A stretch of DNA of 64,000 nucleotides from NCBI GenBank assembly GCA_963795825.1, contig CAWCIW010000001.1, positions 868,001 to 932,000 of the forward strand, in the 5' to 3' direction. Under the pieces are notes generated by a model. It did no database searches. It worked only from the letters and a program-made list of their open reading frames with translations, and had not been told where the DNA came from. This document shows, piece after piece, positions 16,630 through 25,292 of the stretch. Source of the stretch: BOG-908 sp963795825. GTDB taxonomy: Bacteria; Pseudomonadota; Alphaproteobacteria; Acetobacterales; Acetobacteraceae. Numbering within the stretch: the first letter of the stretch is position 1; every line of letters starts with the position of its first letter. The translations under genes were made by a program, and so were the position numbers.

Positions 16630-18021
16630 GTGACGATGGGCGCGGTCCCGGACGCTGGCCAGGCTTCCGGCCAACCGGGCGCTCCGGCCGTGGCGCCGTT
16701 CACGCTGGCCGTCGATGCGATGGGCGGGGACAACGCGCCGGACATCGTGGTCCACGGTATCGGCATCGCCTCGGTGCGCCACCCCACCGCGCGCTTCCTT
16801 CTGGTGGGCGACGAGGCCCGGCTGGCACCTTTGCTGGCGGCCAATCCGCGGGCGCGCGACGCCTGCGTGGTGCGCCATACGTCCGACGCGATCGCGGCGG
16901 ATTGCAAGCCGACGGTGGCGCTGCGGCTGCGCCAGGCGAGCATGCGGCTGGCGATCGACGCGGTGGCGTGCGGCCAGGCGCAGGGCGTGGTGTCGGCGGG
17001 CAATACAGGGGCGCTGCTGGCGCTCTCCAAGATCGTGTTGAAGACGCTGCCCGGCGTGGACCGGCCGGCGATGGCGGCGATCATGCCGTCGGCGCGCGGC
17101 GACGTGGTGATGCTGGATCTGGGCGCCAACATCGCCTGCGACGCGCGAAACCTGGTGGAGTTCGCGCTGCTCGGCGACATGTTCGCGCGCACCGTTCTGG
17201 GGCTGACCGCGCCGCGTATCGGCGTGCTGAACGTGGGCAGCGAGGATGTGAAGGGCGACGATCGGGTGCGCAAGGCGGCCGAGATCATCCGCCGTAGCCA
17301 TATCGGCGGGCAGTTCCACGGCTTCGTGGAGGGGCACGATATCGCCGCCGGCACGACGGATGTGGTGGTGACCGACGGCTTCACCGGCAACGTGGCGCTG
17401 AAGACGGGCGAGGGCGCGCTGAAGCTGGTGAGCGACCTGCTCCGCCAGGTGTTCAATAGCAGCCTATCCACGAAGTTGGGGTATCTGCTGGCCAAGCCGG
17501 GGTTGGACCAGATGCGGCTGTGGCTCGATCCGCGGCGGTATAATGGCGCGGTGATGCTTGGGTTGAACGGCGTGGTGGTGAAGTCGCATGGCGGCACGGA
17601 TGCCGAGGGGTTCGCGCACGCCACCGATGTGGCGCTGGACATGGTGGAGCACCGGTTCAACGAGCGCATACGCGAGGGTTTGGGTCGGTTGGGCGGCGTG
17701 CTGTTCGATGTGCCGCCTGGGCCGGGCGGCGGGGCGGGGGCGCCGCTGGCCGGGGAGGCGTCGGCGGCCGCGGTTTCGGTGCGCGACGAGACGATAGCGC
17801 CGTCACGCGAAGATGGGGCGGGTGCAAGGCGGGATGCGTCGCCCGATGCCGGCGCCGCTCTGGCGCGCGATGGCGTTTCGGCGTCGTCGCGCGATGCACT
17901 AGCGGCTCCGCCGCGTGACACAGTAGCGGCTCCGCCGCGTGACACAGTAGCGGCTCCGCCGCGTGACACAGTAGCGGCTCCGCCGCGGGGCCACGGATCG
18001 GCTCTGACCGCAGCAGGATAA
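16630..18021 (+). CDS. plsX: Phosphate acyltransferase PlsX with a repeat-bearing C-terminal tail
   Basis: PlsX converts acyl-ACP to acyl-phosphate for phospholipid synthesis at the membrane surface. The core is clear: LAVDAMGGDNAPDIVV, VVSAGNTGALLALSKIVL, DLGANIACDARNLVEFALLG, IGVLNVGSEDVKGDD, VVTDGFTGNVALKTGEG, and HGGTDAEGFAHA. The start is GTG 16630 (GGAG 5 bases upstream) or ATG 16636. The protein has 463 residues against a usual 340-360. The extra about 100 residues form a low-complexity tail rich in Ala, Pro, Arg and Asp that contains RDTVAAPP tandem repeats. It ends 3 bases before fabH. Confidence 0.95.
   Translation: MTMGAVPDAGQASGQPGAPAVAPFTLAVDAMGGDNAPDIVVHGIGIASVRHPTARFLLVGDEARLAPLLAANPRARDACVVRHTSDAIAADCKPTVALRLRQASMRLAIDAVACGQAQGVVSAGNTGALLALSKIVLKTLPGVDRPAMAAIMPSARGDVVMLDLGANIACDARNLVEFALLGDMFARTVLGLTAPRIGVLNVGSEDVKGDDRVRKAAEIIRRSHIGGQFHGFVEGHDIAAGTTDVVVTDGFTGNVALKTGEGALKLVSDLLRQVFNSSLSTKLGYLLAKPGLDQMRLWLDPRRYNGAVMLGLNGVVVKSHGGTDAEGFAHATDVALDMVEHRFNERIREGLGRLGGVLFDVPPGPGGGAGAPLAGEASAAAVSVRDETIAPSREDGAGARRDASPDAGAALARDGVSASSRDALAAPPRDTVAAPPRDTVAAPPRDTVAAPPRGHGSALTAAG
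17899..17987 (+). repeat. 24-bp tandem repeat inside the plsX 3' end
   Basis: There are 3.7 head-to-tail copies of a 24-base unit (17899-17922, 17923-17946, 17947-17970, 17971-17987), identical except the first base of copy 1. Each unit encodes RDTVAAPP in frame. Degenerate SRDxLAAPP-like units precede it, so the array seems to have grown from an Arg-Asp-rich tail. Confidence 0.95.
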
Positions 18022-18024
18022 TAC

Positions 18025-19050
18025 ATGGTTCGCGCGCGTATCACCGGCGTGGGCGGCTATCTGCCGCGCCGGATCGTCACCAATGACGAGCTTTCCCTGA
18101 CCCTGGACACCACCGACGACTGGATTTCGGCGCGCACCGGGATACGGCAGCGCCATATCGCCGGCGCGGACGAGACGGCGGCTTTCATGGCCACCGAAGC
18201 GGCGAAGGCGGCGCTGGCGCAGGCGGGCGTGGCGGCGGACGCGGTCGATGCGATCATCCTGGCGACGGCCACGCCGGACGACGCGTTTCCGGCCACCGCC
18301 GTGCGGGTTCAGGCGGCGCTTGGCCTGACCACGGGGTTCGCGTTCGATGTGAGCGCCGCGTGCAGCGGGTTCGTCTATGCGCTTTCGGTGGCCGATGCGT
18401 TCATACGCGCGGGCACGGTGCGCACGGCGCTGGTGATCGGCAGCGAGGTGTATTCGCGCATACTGGACTGGACCGACCGCGGCACCTGCGTGCTGTTCGG
18501 CGACGGCGCCGGCGCGGTGCTGGTGCAGGCCGGCGCGGCGGCCGATGGTGCGGACGGGCCGGGTGACGGCGTGGCGGCCGATGGCAAATCGGGCGGCGGG
18601 CCGGATACCAGGCCGGGCATCCTCTCCACCCATCTGCATGCCAACGGGGATCATGCCGGGCTGCTATATGTCGATGGCGCGGTGGGGCAGCCTGCGCGGT
18701 CCGGACATCTGGTGATGAAGGGCTCGGAGGTGTTCCGCCACGCGGTGACGAAACTCGCCGCGGTGGTGGACGAGGCGCTGGCGGCGAACGGGCTGTCGCA
18801 TGACGACGTGGACTGGCTGGTGCCGCACCAGGCGAACCGGCGCATCATCGACAGCATGGGCAAGAAGCTCGGGCTGCCGGCGGAGCGCGTGGTGGTGACG
18901 GTGGACCGGCATGCGAACACGTCGGCGGCGTCGATCCCGCTGGCGCTGGCCGAGGCGGTGGGGGATGGGCGGATACGGCCGGGGCATCTGGTGCTGATGG
19001 AGGCGCTGGGTGGGGGGCTTACCTGGGGATCGGCGCTGGTGCGCTTCTGA
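18025..19050 (+). CDS. fabH: Beta-ketoacyl-ACP synthase III
   Basis: FabH condenses acetyl-CoA with malonyl-ACP to start fatty-acid synthesis. The 341-residue protein has ITGVGGYLPRRIVTNDEL, WISARTGIRQRH, the catalytic Cys in FDVSAACSGFVYAL, His in VPHQANRRI and Asn in HANTSAAS. The start ATG 18025 lies 3 bases after the plsX stop. An unusual Gly/Ala/Asp-rich insertion of about 25 residues (AADGADGPGDGVAADGKSG) sits between GAGAVLVQAG and the conserved GILSTHLHA. Insertions at this surface position should not touch the active site. Confidence 0.96.
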   Translation: MVRARITGVGGYLPRRIVTNDELSLTLDTTDDWISARTGIRQRHIAGADETAAFMATEAAKAALAQAGVAADAVDAIILATATPDDAFPATAVRVQAALGLTTGFAFDVSAACSGFVYALSVADAFIRAGTVRTALVIGSEVYSRILDWTDRGTCVLFGDGAGAVLVQAGAAADGADGPGDGVAADGKSGGGPDTRPGILSTHLHANGDHAGLLYVDGAVGQPARSGHLVMKGSEVFRHAVTKLAAVVDEALAANGLSHDDVDWLVPHQANRRIIDSMGKKLGLPAERVVVTVDRHANTSAASIPLALAEAVGDGRIRPGHLVLMEALGGGLTWGSALVRF

Positions 19051-19220
19051 AAAGCCGTTCTGGTGGCCATCCAGCGGCGATTTGCTGCGCTCCGGTGCTC
19101 ATGGCCACGAGAGGATCGGGCTGCACGCTCGGACCGATGGCGCATGCAGCCCGATCCGCTCCGGTGCTCGCAGATCACCGCTGGCTGACTTCACCAGAAC
19201 GATTTTTGGCTTGGTCGATC

Positions 19221-19386
19221 AGGCAAGCAGTCCTTTTTTGAAAAAAAGGACCAAAAAACTTTTGCGTTCCCCGCATTTGGACCAGCGTGATCTATCCGGA
19301 AAATCTGGAGCCGTTCAGAAGCGCCAGGAGCAAAAGTTTTTTGTTTCTTTTTTTTAAAAAAGAAAGCGCTTGCTTGCTTCCTTCCT
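19221..19386. repeat. Full intergenic palindromic element, copy 4
   Basis: The left arm has GTCCTTTTTTG/AAAAAAAGGAC then CAAAAAACTTTTG. The right arm has CAAAAGTTTTTTG then a variant stem TTTCTTTTTT/AAAAAAGAAA. The GACGCCTGCAC inner arms are not obvious here, so this is a diverged copy. It lies between fabH and the next gene, which are co-oriented, and starts about 170 bases after the fabH stop. Confidence 0.75.
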
Positions 19387-19403
19387 GATCGGACCCCCCG
19401 CCC

Positions 19404-20849
19404 GTGACCTCCAGCAGCGACACTGTCTTCGGGCTGCTGCACACGCCGGACGGCGCCCCTGTCTATTGGGATACCGCAGCCCAGGCCGTGCGGTACGCCG
19501 GCAGCCCGACACGCAACCTAGCCTGCATGACCAACGGGCAGCACGCCCATCTGATCGTGTTCGATCCGGCCAGCGGCGGTGCGCTGGGCAATCTGGTGGC
19601 CGGGGCGGATGGGATGCTGCGGCTTGCGGCCTCCGGGCCGGCGCCCTGGTGGGAGGTGGTCGCCGGCGACGGGGTTGTGGGTCTGGCGGCGGCGGGTGCG
19701 CGGTTGGTGTGGCGGGCGGACGGGGCGGTCGGGCTGGGGGAGGCGGGCGATGCGGGAGGCGATGCTGCGGGGGGCTGCTGGTTCTGGATGGTTTCGACGC
19801 TGACCGAGGCGTGTGTTCGGGCGATCGGGTCCGGCGCGTGGATACAGGCGAACGGGGCGGCGGTGGCGCCGGCGGAGGGCGCTGGCGCCAGGCGGGCGCT
19901 GCGGCTGGGCGGCGAGGTGGTCCGGCTGGGCGGGGTGCCCGGGCCGTTCGTGGTGGGCGAGGAGACGGCGGAGGGCGGGGCGCCGCGGCAGCTCCATGCG
20001 ATGGGGGCGCAGGGGCGGTTGCACCGGCTGGCGCTGTTCCGGCCGGTGATCTGTTTCTCGGTTTTCGGTGCGGACGCCTATTACGAAGCGCTCGGCGTGG
20101 CGCTGGCATCGCTGCACCGGTTTGGCGGATACAAGGGCGCGGTTTGCGTCGGTGCGGACCGGCCGCGGGCGGCGGTGGCGGCGTATGTGCCCGAAGCGTA
20201 TCGCGACAGCTGGATGCATGTGGACGTGGCGGCCGAAGCGGGGCTGTTCGGGCGCTACGGCATGGCGGATTGGGGGCTGGAGGCGTTCCAGCCGGTGCTC
20301 TATCTGGACGTGGACGTGGTGGCGAATGCGCGGCTGGGGCCGCTGCTGGTGCAGCTTGCACTCTCGCCGCGGGTTCATGTGGCCACCGAGCAGGAGTGGG
20401 AGCGGGCGTTTGCCGGGCGGGTTGCGGGCGGGCTGGCGGAGTCGGCCGAGGCGGCCTGGTTCGGCGGCTGGCTGCTGGCGGCCGACCCGCGGTTTCGCGG
20501 GCGTGTTCCGGCGTATGGGTCGTCGGGGGTGATAGGCGCGGATCATGTGTCCAGGCTGCGGGTGCCGTTCGCGATGGTGCAGGCGCTGCGCCAGGTGGTG
20601 GAGCCGGCGCGTATCGCGGCCTATACCGACCAGGCGCTGACGAATTACGCGCTGCATGTGTGCAATGCCGGGTTCGGGCTGCTGAACGGGTTCGTGGATT
20701 TTGCGCATCGCCCGGAATCGGTCCAGGCGGCGTCTGGCGATCCCCGGCGGGGGCTGATGCATTTCCATTCCGGCGTGGGGGCCGGCGCGCGCAAGCGGGA
20801 CGCGATGCGGGCCTATGTGGCGCGGCTGGCGGATGTGGGAGGCGGCTGA
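19404..20849 (+). CDS. Glycosyltransferase-like hypothetical protein
   Basis: The 481-residue protein starts at GTG 19404. The N-terminal half (about 1-215) is Gly/Ala-rich, with periodic short strands suggestive of a beta-rich carbohydrate-binding or propeller-like region. The C-terminal half resembles nucleotide-diphospho-sugar transferases: FSVFGADAYYEALGVALASLHRFGGY (family GT-A opening), LYLDVDVVAN (a DxD metal/sugar-nucleotide motif at about 300) and TDQALTNYALHV. No signal peptide is present. The acceptor is unknown. It starts 18 bases after repeat 4 and is followed directly by repeat 5, so it looks like a single-gene unit. Confidence 0.6.
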   Translation: MTSSSDTVFGLLHTPDGAPVYWDTAAQAVRYAGSPTRNLACMTNGQHAHLIVFDPASGGALGNLVAGADGMLRLAASGPAPWWEVVAGDGVVGLAAAGARLVWRADGAVGLGEAGDAGGDAAGGCWFWMVSTLTEACVRAIGSGAWIQANGAAVAPAEGAGARRALRLGGEVVRLGGVPGPFVVGEETAEGGAPRQLHAMGAQGRLHRLALFRPVICFSVFGADAYYEALGVALASLHRFGGYKGAVCVGADRPRAAVAAYVPEAYRDSWMHVDVAAEAGLFGRYGMADWGLEAFQPVLYLDVDVVANARLGPLLVQLALSPRVHVATEQEWERAFAGRVAGGLAESAEAAWFGGWLLAADPRFRGRVPAYGSSGVIGADHVSRLRVPFAMVQALRQVVEPARIAAYTDQALTNYALHVCNAGFGLLNGFVDFAHRPESVQAASGDPRRGLMHFHSGVGAGARKRDAMRAYVARLADVGGG

Positions 20850-20850
20850 G

Positions 20851-21040
20851 GGCAAGGAAGCAAGCAATCCTTTTTCGAGAAAAAGGACCAAAAAGCTTCT
20901 ATCGCGACGCCTGCACGACATGCTGGCTGTGACTGCAACCGTATCGACTGGCAGAACGAGCGTAAGCTGCGGGGCAGGCGTCGGAGCAAAAGCTTTTTGG
21001 TCCTTTTTCTCGAAAAAGGACTGCTTACTCGCTTGCCTTG
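20851..21040. repeat. Full intergenic palindromic element, copy 5
   Basis: It begins at the stop codon of the preceding gene (GGCAAGGAAGCAAGC). The arms carry the hairpin pair TCCTTTTTC/GAAAAAGGA, AAAAAGCTT and CGACGCCTGCACGA opposite GGGCAGGCGTCGGAGC. The interior shares ACTGCAACCGTATCGACT-like sequence with copy 1. It is followed after about 135 bases by ihfA. Confidence 0.85.
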
Positions 21041-21175
21041 CTGCGGCAACCTTCATCGGGATTGCTATTAAAAGTGTGGCCTGACTGCCGCGGTCTCGTG
21101 GCGTGCGACTGTTCTAACGTCTTGAAGTCGCGTCATTTCGTTGACGCATGGCACCTATCTCATTAACTTGCAGAC

Positions 21176-21490
21176 ATGAATACTGTGACCCGTGCCCATT
21201 TGGCTGAACGGATCTATGCCCAGGTGGGACTCTCGCGCAACGAATCCGCGGAGTTGCTGGAGAGCGTGCTGGAGCGGGTATCCGCGGCGCTGGAGAGTGG
21301 GGAATCCGTCAAGATCAGTGGGTTCGGGACGTTCTCTGTGCGGCAGAAGGGGCGGCGTATCGGCCGTAACCCCAAAACCGGGGTGGAGGTGCCGATCCTG
21401 CCAAGGCGTGTGCTGGTGTTCCGGCCGAGCCAGGTGCTGAAGGCGCAGATCAACGGCCAGGCGATCCCCACCGAACTGGACGACGAATGA
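21176..21490 (+). CDS. ihfA: Integration host factor subunit alpha
   Basis: IHF alpha pairs with IHF beta to bend DNA in the nucleoid. The 104 residues show the HU/IHF fold: RAHLAERIYAQVGLSRNESAELLESVLERV, the SGESVKISGFGTFSVRQKGRRIGRNPKTG signature region and VLVFRPSQVLKAQIN. The stop overlaps the start of the MerR gene as ATGA (21487-21490), the standard alphaproteobacterial ihfA-merR pair. The G/C-poor stretch upstream (21090-21170) probably holds the promoter. Confidence 0.96.
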   Translation: MNTVTRAHLAERIYAQVGLSRNESAELLESVLERVSAALESGESVKISGFGTFSVRQKGRRIGRNPKTGVEVPILPRRVLVFRPSQVLKAQINGQAIPTELDDE

Positions 21491-22020
21491 GTGCGGCGAC
21501 CGGCCTGGACCGGCTGGAGATACCGGACGCGCCGGACGAGGCGGGCCGGTTGCGGCTGCGCAAATCGGCCAGCGCGTTCCGCACCATCAGCGAGGTGGCC
21601 GACGAGCTGCATATCCCGCAGCATGTGCTGCGGTTCTGGGAGACCAAGTTTCCCCAGGTAAAGCCGCTGAAGCGAGGTGGCGGACGGCGGTATTACCGGC
21701 CGGACGACATCGCGTTGCTGCGGCGGGTGTCGGACCTTCTCTACACCCAGGGTTATACGATCAAGGGCGTGCAGCGGCTGTTGCGCGAGGGGGGCGGGCG
21801 GCTGGCGGACGACATCCCGCCGCCGACGGAGGCCGAGCGGCTGGCCGCCGAGGTGGAGCGCGCGGCCGGCGCGGGCGCGGCGCCGCCGATGCAGCTGGTG
21901 ATGCAGGAGGCGCCGGCGCCGGCGGTGCGGCGGCCGAACGAGGTGGAGCGGCTGCGGGCGGCGCTGGTCTATGCGCTGGGGGAGCTGGAGGCGTTGCGTG
22001 GGTTGATTTCGGGCGCGTGA
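21487..22020 (+). CDS. MerR family transcriptional regulator
   Basis: The 177-residue protein has an N-terminal MerR winged helix at about residues 28-97: FRTISEVADELHIPQHVLRFWETKFPQVKPLKRGGGRRYYRPDDIALL and LLYTQGYTIKGVQRLLREGG. The linker after it is Ala/Pro/Glu-rich and a short helix closes the protein. No metal-binding Cys pattern is present. It is the usual unnamed MerR partner translationally coupled to ihfA; its target is unknown. Confidence 0.9.
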   Translation: MSAATGLDRLEIPDAPDEAGRLRLRKSASAFRTISEVADELHIPQHVLRFWETKFPQVKPLKRGGGRRYYRPDDIALLRRVSDLLYTQGYTIKGVQRLLREGGGRLADDIPPPTEAERLAAEVERAAGAGAAPPMQLVMQEAPAPAVRRPNEVERLRAALVYALGELEALRGLISGA

Positions 22021-22132
22021 TTTCCCTGGTGGACGGGAGGGTCGCGCCCGGCGCGCTTGCCTGTCGCGCCAGGGTCGGCGAGACCAAGGGGCTTACGTGG
22101 CGGCTGGCCCGTAATCTGGATCAGGAGACGGC

Positions 22133-22528
22133 ATGGCGGGCCCATCGATCGTGGATTTCGTGAGGGACTCCCTGTCCAGGACCGCGGAGGCGCTGCCGGG
22201 CCCTGGGGGCAAGGTCGCCGCAGCCTTAGGCAACATGGATACGGCGGCGTTCCTGTCCGCCCTGTCCGCCATGCGCCCGGGGATCGCCCCTGCGGCGCCG
22301 CTTTCCGAGCTGGCTTACGTCACGTGTGCCGGGCCGCTGCTGGCGGCGTTCCAGTCGGCCGGCAACATGACGGCGCGCCAGGCTTTCGACGCCACGCCGC
22401 TGCGCGATTTCCCGACCTGCCAGCTTGCGCTCAAGGAGATGACCCGGCGTGGCCTGCTACGCATCACCGGGCAGGACGCGAAATACAGCGACGACATCTA
22501 CGGCCTGGCCGACAGCCCGCCGGCCTGA
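22133..22528 (+). CDS. Hypothetical protein
   Basis: The 131-residue protein belongs to no family I recognise. ATG 22133 follows AGGAGA (about 22124-22129), a good ribosome binding site. The sequence has an amphipathic N-terminus (SIVDFVRDSLSRTAEAL) and a C-terminal part with LKEMTRRGLLRITGQDAKYSDDIYGLAD that could be a winged-helix-like element. There is no signal peptide or membrane segment. It is followed after 11 bases by a membrane protein gene, so the two probably form an operon. Confidence 0.65.
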   Translation: MAGPSIVDFVRDSLSRTAEALPGPGGKVAAALGNMDTAAFLSALSAMRPGIAPAAPLSELAYVTCAGPLLAAFQSAGNMTARQAFDATPLRDFPTCQLALKEMTRRGLLRITGQDAKYSDDIYGLADSPPA

Positions 22529-22539
22529 CGGGAGAGCAC

Positions 22540-23316
22540 ATGCGCGACCGGCCCGCCGATCGGATCGTTATTCTGTCGATCGTGCTGGTTCTGCTCGCCG
22601 GTGACATGCTGCTGCCCGGCCCGGCCATGGCGGGGCTCGCCGGGTGGCTGGGGCGCCATGGCGATCTTCTGGCCACGCTCGCGATTGGCGCCGCCGTGGG
22701 CTTTGCGGAACTCGTCTCGCGCTACAGGGACGCGCCGTGGCAGGTGGCCGCGATGCTGCCGGGCCGGATCTTCATCGCGATCAATGCCGCGGTGGCCGGG
22801 CTGGCGCTGTTCCTGCTGACGATCTTCGCCGAGGAGCTGCATGCGCCGAAATCGCCGGTGATGCGCGACATCATCGCCGGGACGGGCGCCATGGTGCTGG
22901 TACGCAGCAAGCTGTTCACGTTGCGCCAGCCGGGCGGCGGCGACATCGCGGTGGGCCCGGCGATCATGCTGGATGCGCTGCTGTCGGCGGTGAACCGGGA
23001 GGCGGACCGCAGGCGGGCGGAGCGCCGGGTGGCCAGGGTGGCGGCGCGCGCCAGGGCATTTGCCCACAAGCCGTATCATCTGGCGCTGGGTTACCTGACG
23101 GCGTCGCTGGGCGCGTTCCAGAACCTGGATGCGGAGGTCACCCAGAAACTGGGCGACGACCTCAACCGGCTGGACGACGACAAGGTGCTGGGCAAACTGG
23201 AGGACGAGGTGAAGTACCTGATCGCCGGCTACGCGATCCTGACCGAAATCGGCGACACCGCCTTCGAGGCGATCTTCACCAGGCTGGAAACCTACCTGCT
23301 GGAACCACGCCCGTAG
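22540..23316 (+). CDS. Hypothetical membrane protein
   Basis: The 258-residue protein starts at ATG 22540, with GGAGAG 4 bases before. It has an N-terminal helix (VILSIVLVLLAGDMLL), a second near 45-60 and a third at about 75-97 (IFIAINAAVAGLALFLLTIFAEEL). The remaining 150 residues are charged and cytoplasmic-looking, with READRRRAERRVARVAARA and repeated Leu/Asp-rich helices. No family is recognised. Its gene is followed by a half repeat facing clpP. Confidence 0.65.
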   Translation: MRDRPADRIVILSIVLVLLAGDMLLPGPAMAGLAGWLGRHGDLLATLAIGAAVGFAELVSRYRDAPWQVAAMLPGRIFIAINAAVAGLALFLLTIFAEELHAPKSPVMRDIIAGTGAMVLVRSKLFTLRQPGGGDIAVGPAIMLDALLSAVNREADRRRAERRVARVAARARAFAHKPYHLALGYLTASLGAFQNLDAEVTQKLGDDLNRLDDDKVLGKLEDEVKYLIAGYAILTEIGDTAFEAIFTRLETYLLEPRP

Positions 23317-23328
23317 TCCCTGTCGGCA

Positions 23329-23402
23329 TCAGGCAGGAAAGAACGCCGACAGGGAGTCAAAAGTCTTTTGCTTCTTTTCTTCAGAAAAGAAGGCCTTGCT
23401 TA
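23329..23402. repeat. Half intergenic palindromic element, CCCTGTCGGCG subtype
   Basis: Read on the bottom strand after the clpP stop: GCAAGGCCTTCTTTTC, a loop, GAAAAGAAG, CAAAAGACTTTTG, then CTCCCTGTCGGCGTTC. The same sequence, including the CCCTGTCGGCG extension, recurs at 53436-53508. Only one arm is present. Confidence 0.8.
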
Positions 23403-24092
23403 CGCGTGCCCAAGATCCTTGACGCTGCGAACGATCCTGGAAAGCATCCCGTAAGCGATGGCCTCCTCGGCACTCATCCAGTAGTTCCGGTCGGTGTCCT
23501 TGGCGACCTTTTCATAATCCTGCCCGGTCTCGTGGGCGATCAGCCGGTTGAGCCGCTCGCGCATCTTGACGATCTCGCGCGCCTCGATGCCGATATCGAC
23601 CGCCGGGCCGCGTACGCCGCCCATCGGCTGGTGCAGCAGGAAGCGGGTCTGCGGCAGGCAGTAGCGACGGTCCTTGTGGCCGGCGAGGAAGATCAGCGCG
23701 CCTGCGCTGGCGACCCAGCCGGTGCCGATCATGCGCACCGGCGCCTCGGCATCGACGAAGCGTATCATGTCGTGGATGGTGTCGCCGCTCTCCACGTGGC
23801 CGCCGGGGGAGTTCACGTAGACGTCGATCGGCTCGGAGGAGGCGCTGGCGAGGGCCAGCAGGCGGCCGGTGACGTCGCGGGCTACCTTGTCGTCGATGGC
23901 GCCGAAGATCAGCACCTTGCGCTGCTTGAGCAGGCGGTGCTCGAGCTCGTTGATCGGCGAGCCGAGGGTTTTGTTGTCGTCGGGCTCCTTTTGGTCCGGG
24001 CCGATCGGGGCGGGGACATCGGGGCTGTCGGGATCTTCGTCGTCGTCATCCGAGCGGATGCGGTTGGTGGCGATCCAGTCTTGCTTGGTCAT
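23400..24092 (-). CDS. clpP: ClpP-family ATP-dependent protease proteolytic subunit
   Basis: The 230-residue serine protease subunit starts at ATG 24092. An acidic 45-residue N-terminal extension (SDDDDEDPDSPD) precedes the ClpP fold. The triad residues are S129 in GWVASAGALI, H154 in RFLLHQPMGG and D201 in AKDTDRNYWMSAEEA, with the VNSPGG strand at about 93-98. The acidic extension and spacing suggest the second, non-canonical ClpP paralogue of alphaproteobacteria rather than the main clpP of a clpP-clpX operon, because no clpX or tig adjoins. It is co-oriented with cbbR, 120 bases downstream of it. Confidence 0.88.
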   Translation of the reverse strand: MTKQDWIATNRIRSDDDDEDPDSPDVPAPIGPDQKEPDDNKTLGSPINELEHRLLKQRKVLIFGAIDDKVARDVTGRLLALASASSEPIDVYVNSPGGHVESGDTIHDMIRFVDAEAPVRMIGTGWVASAGALIFLAGHKDRRYCLPQTRFLLHQPMGGVRGPAVDIGIEAREIVKMRERLNRLIAHETGQDYEKVAKDTDRNYWMSAEEAIAYGMLSRIVRSVKDLGHA

Positions 24093-24212
24093 AGGCGGGA
24101 GATGCTCCGTGAGCGTTGCCGGGGCCGGCGCCGAGCGCCGCGGCTTTTGGGCAAAATGGTGCAGGGTTCCGGCGTTGTCGAGGGTGGCGCGGCGAAGCGC
24201 GCGGGCGTTGGG

Positions 24213-25169
24213 CTATTTCTCCGCTTGTGTCTCTGGCCGCGCCTGGCGGTAGCCGGCTTCCAGGGCGCCGATGACGGCCTCCCCGTGCTCGACCAGAAAG
24301 GCGTGCAGGCAGGCATGCGCCGGCATCATCGGCATCGAGCGGCGGCGCACCACGAACCAGGCGCGCATCACCGGGAAGCCCTGGACGGGGAGCAGGCGCA
24401 GCAGTCCCAGGGCCAGTTCCAGCCCGATCGTGTGGCGCGAGATCACCGCGATGCCCATGCCGGCCATCACGGCCTGCTTGATCGTCTCGTTGCTGTCGGC
24501 CGTCATGCCGATGCGCGGTGCCACGCCGGCGGTGAGGAAGGCCTGTTCCATCAGGCGGCGGGTGCCGGAGCCGTCCTCGCGCGCGATCAACCGCTCGGCG
24601 GCGAGGTCGGCGATGCGCAGGGCGCCCTCCGGGGCTGCGAGCAGGCGGTGGTCCGGGGCTGCGATCAGCAGAGAGGGGTGGGCGGCGAAGGCGGTGGCGA
24701 GCACGTTCGGGTCATCCGGCTGGCCCATGACGGCGAGGTCTATCTCGCTGCGGTCGAGCGCCTGGGCGATGGCGTAGCGGTTGCCGAATTTGAGGTTGAT
24801 GGTGATGCCGGCATATTCCGCCTGAAAGCGGGCGAGTACGTGGGGGACGATGTATTTCGCGGTGGAGACGGCGCCGAGGGTGACGCGACCGCCGACCACG
24901 CCGCGCAGGGCGGACAGCCGCTGGTCCGCGTCGGTGAGCGCCTGCAGCACGATGCGCGCATAGGCGAGCAGGGTTTCGCCGGCTTCGGTGAGCGCCGCCT
25001 TGCGCCCGGTGCGCTCGAACAGGGCGAAGCCGGACATATCCTCGAGCTGCTTGATCTGAAAGGAGATGGCGGCGGGCGAGACGTGGAGGGTTTCGGCCGC
25101 GCGGGTAAAGGAATGGGAGTCGGCGGCTTCGGCGAACATCTGTAGTTGCCGTATGGTTACGTTTCGCAT
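24213..25169 (-). CDS. cbbR: LysR-type activator of the Calvin cycle operon
   Basis: CbbR activates transcription of the divergent cbb operon in response to metabolites. The 318-residue protein has an N-terminal LysR helix-turn-helix (ITIRQLQMFAEAA-type start, SFTRAAETLHVSPAAISFQIKQLE) and a PBP2-type sensor domain (VTLGAVSTAKYIVPHVLARF, IDLAVMGQP, ADSNETIKQAVMAGMGIAVIS). The CbbR identity follows from these CbbR-like segments and from the divergent position 124 bases from cbbL. The intervening region holds the presumed operators. Confidence 0.93.
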   Translation of the reverse strand: MRNVTIRQLQMFAEAADSHSFTRAAETLHVSPAAISFQIKQLEDMSGFALFERTGRKAALTEAGETLLAYARIVLQALTDADQRLSALRGVVGGRVTLGAVSTAKYIVPHVLARFQAEYAGITINLKFGNRYAIAQALDRSEIDLAVMGQPDDPNVLATAFAAHPSLLIAAPDHRLLAAPEGALRIADLAAERLIAREDGSGTRRLMEQAFLTAGVAPRIGMTADSNETIKQAVMAGMGIAVISRHTIGLELALGLLRLLPVQGFPVMRAWFVVRRRSMPMMPAHACLHAFLVEHGEAVIGALEAGYRQARPETQAEK

Positions 25170-25289
25170 GCGGGCTGTTCAAGGAATCCCTTGTGGTTCA
25201 TCCTAGAATAACTTGCTTTTCTTTGGTTCGTCCACGGGCCTAGCGTCCGATCCAACGGCAGCTTCGTGATGCGGCCGATCAGGGAGGCT
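25170..25289. promoter_or_regulatory. cbbR-cbbL divergent control region
   Basis: This region is AT-richer than its surroundings. CAAGGAATCCCTTG (25180-25193) forms a short inverted repeat next to the cbbR start. TTCATCCTAGAATAA, about 25198-25212, contains a T-N11-A LysR-type core. Both are candidates for CbbR sites. The ribosome binding site AGGGAGG at 25281-25287 decides the cbbL start at 25293. Operator assignment is by position and pattern only. Confidence 0.45.
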
Positions 25290-25292
25290 ATG

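Noticed and set aside
22021..22132. tRNA gene after the ihfA-merR pair
   Set aside because: Many alphaproteobacteria have a tRNA here, but no T-loop or acceptor stem pattern was found. No tRNA or rRNA gene was recognised anywhere in the window.
22644..25145. Rightward frame of 833 codons across the membrane gene, clpP and cbbR
   Set aside because: It is antisense to clpP and cbbR, which have intact catalytic and DNA-binding motifs. Its translation has no domain.
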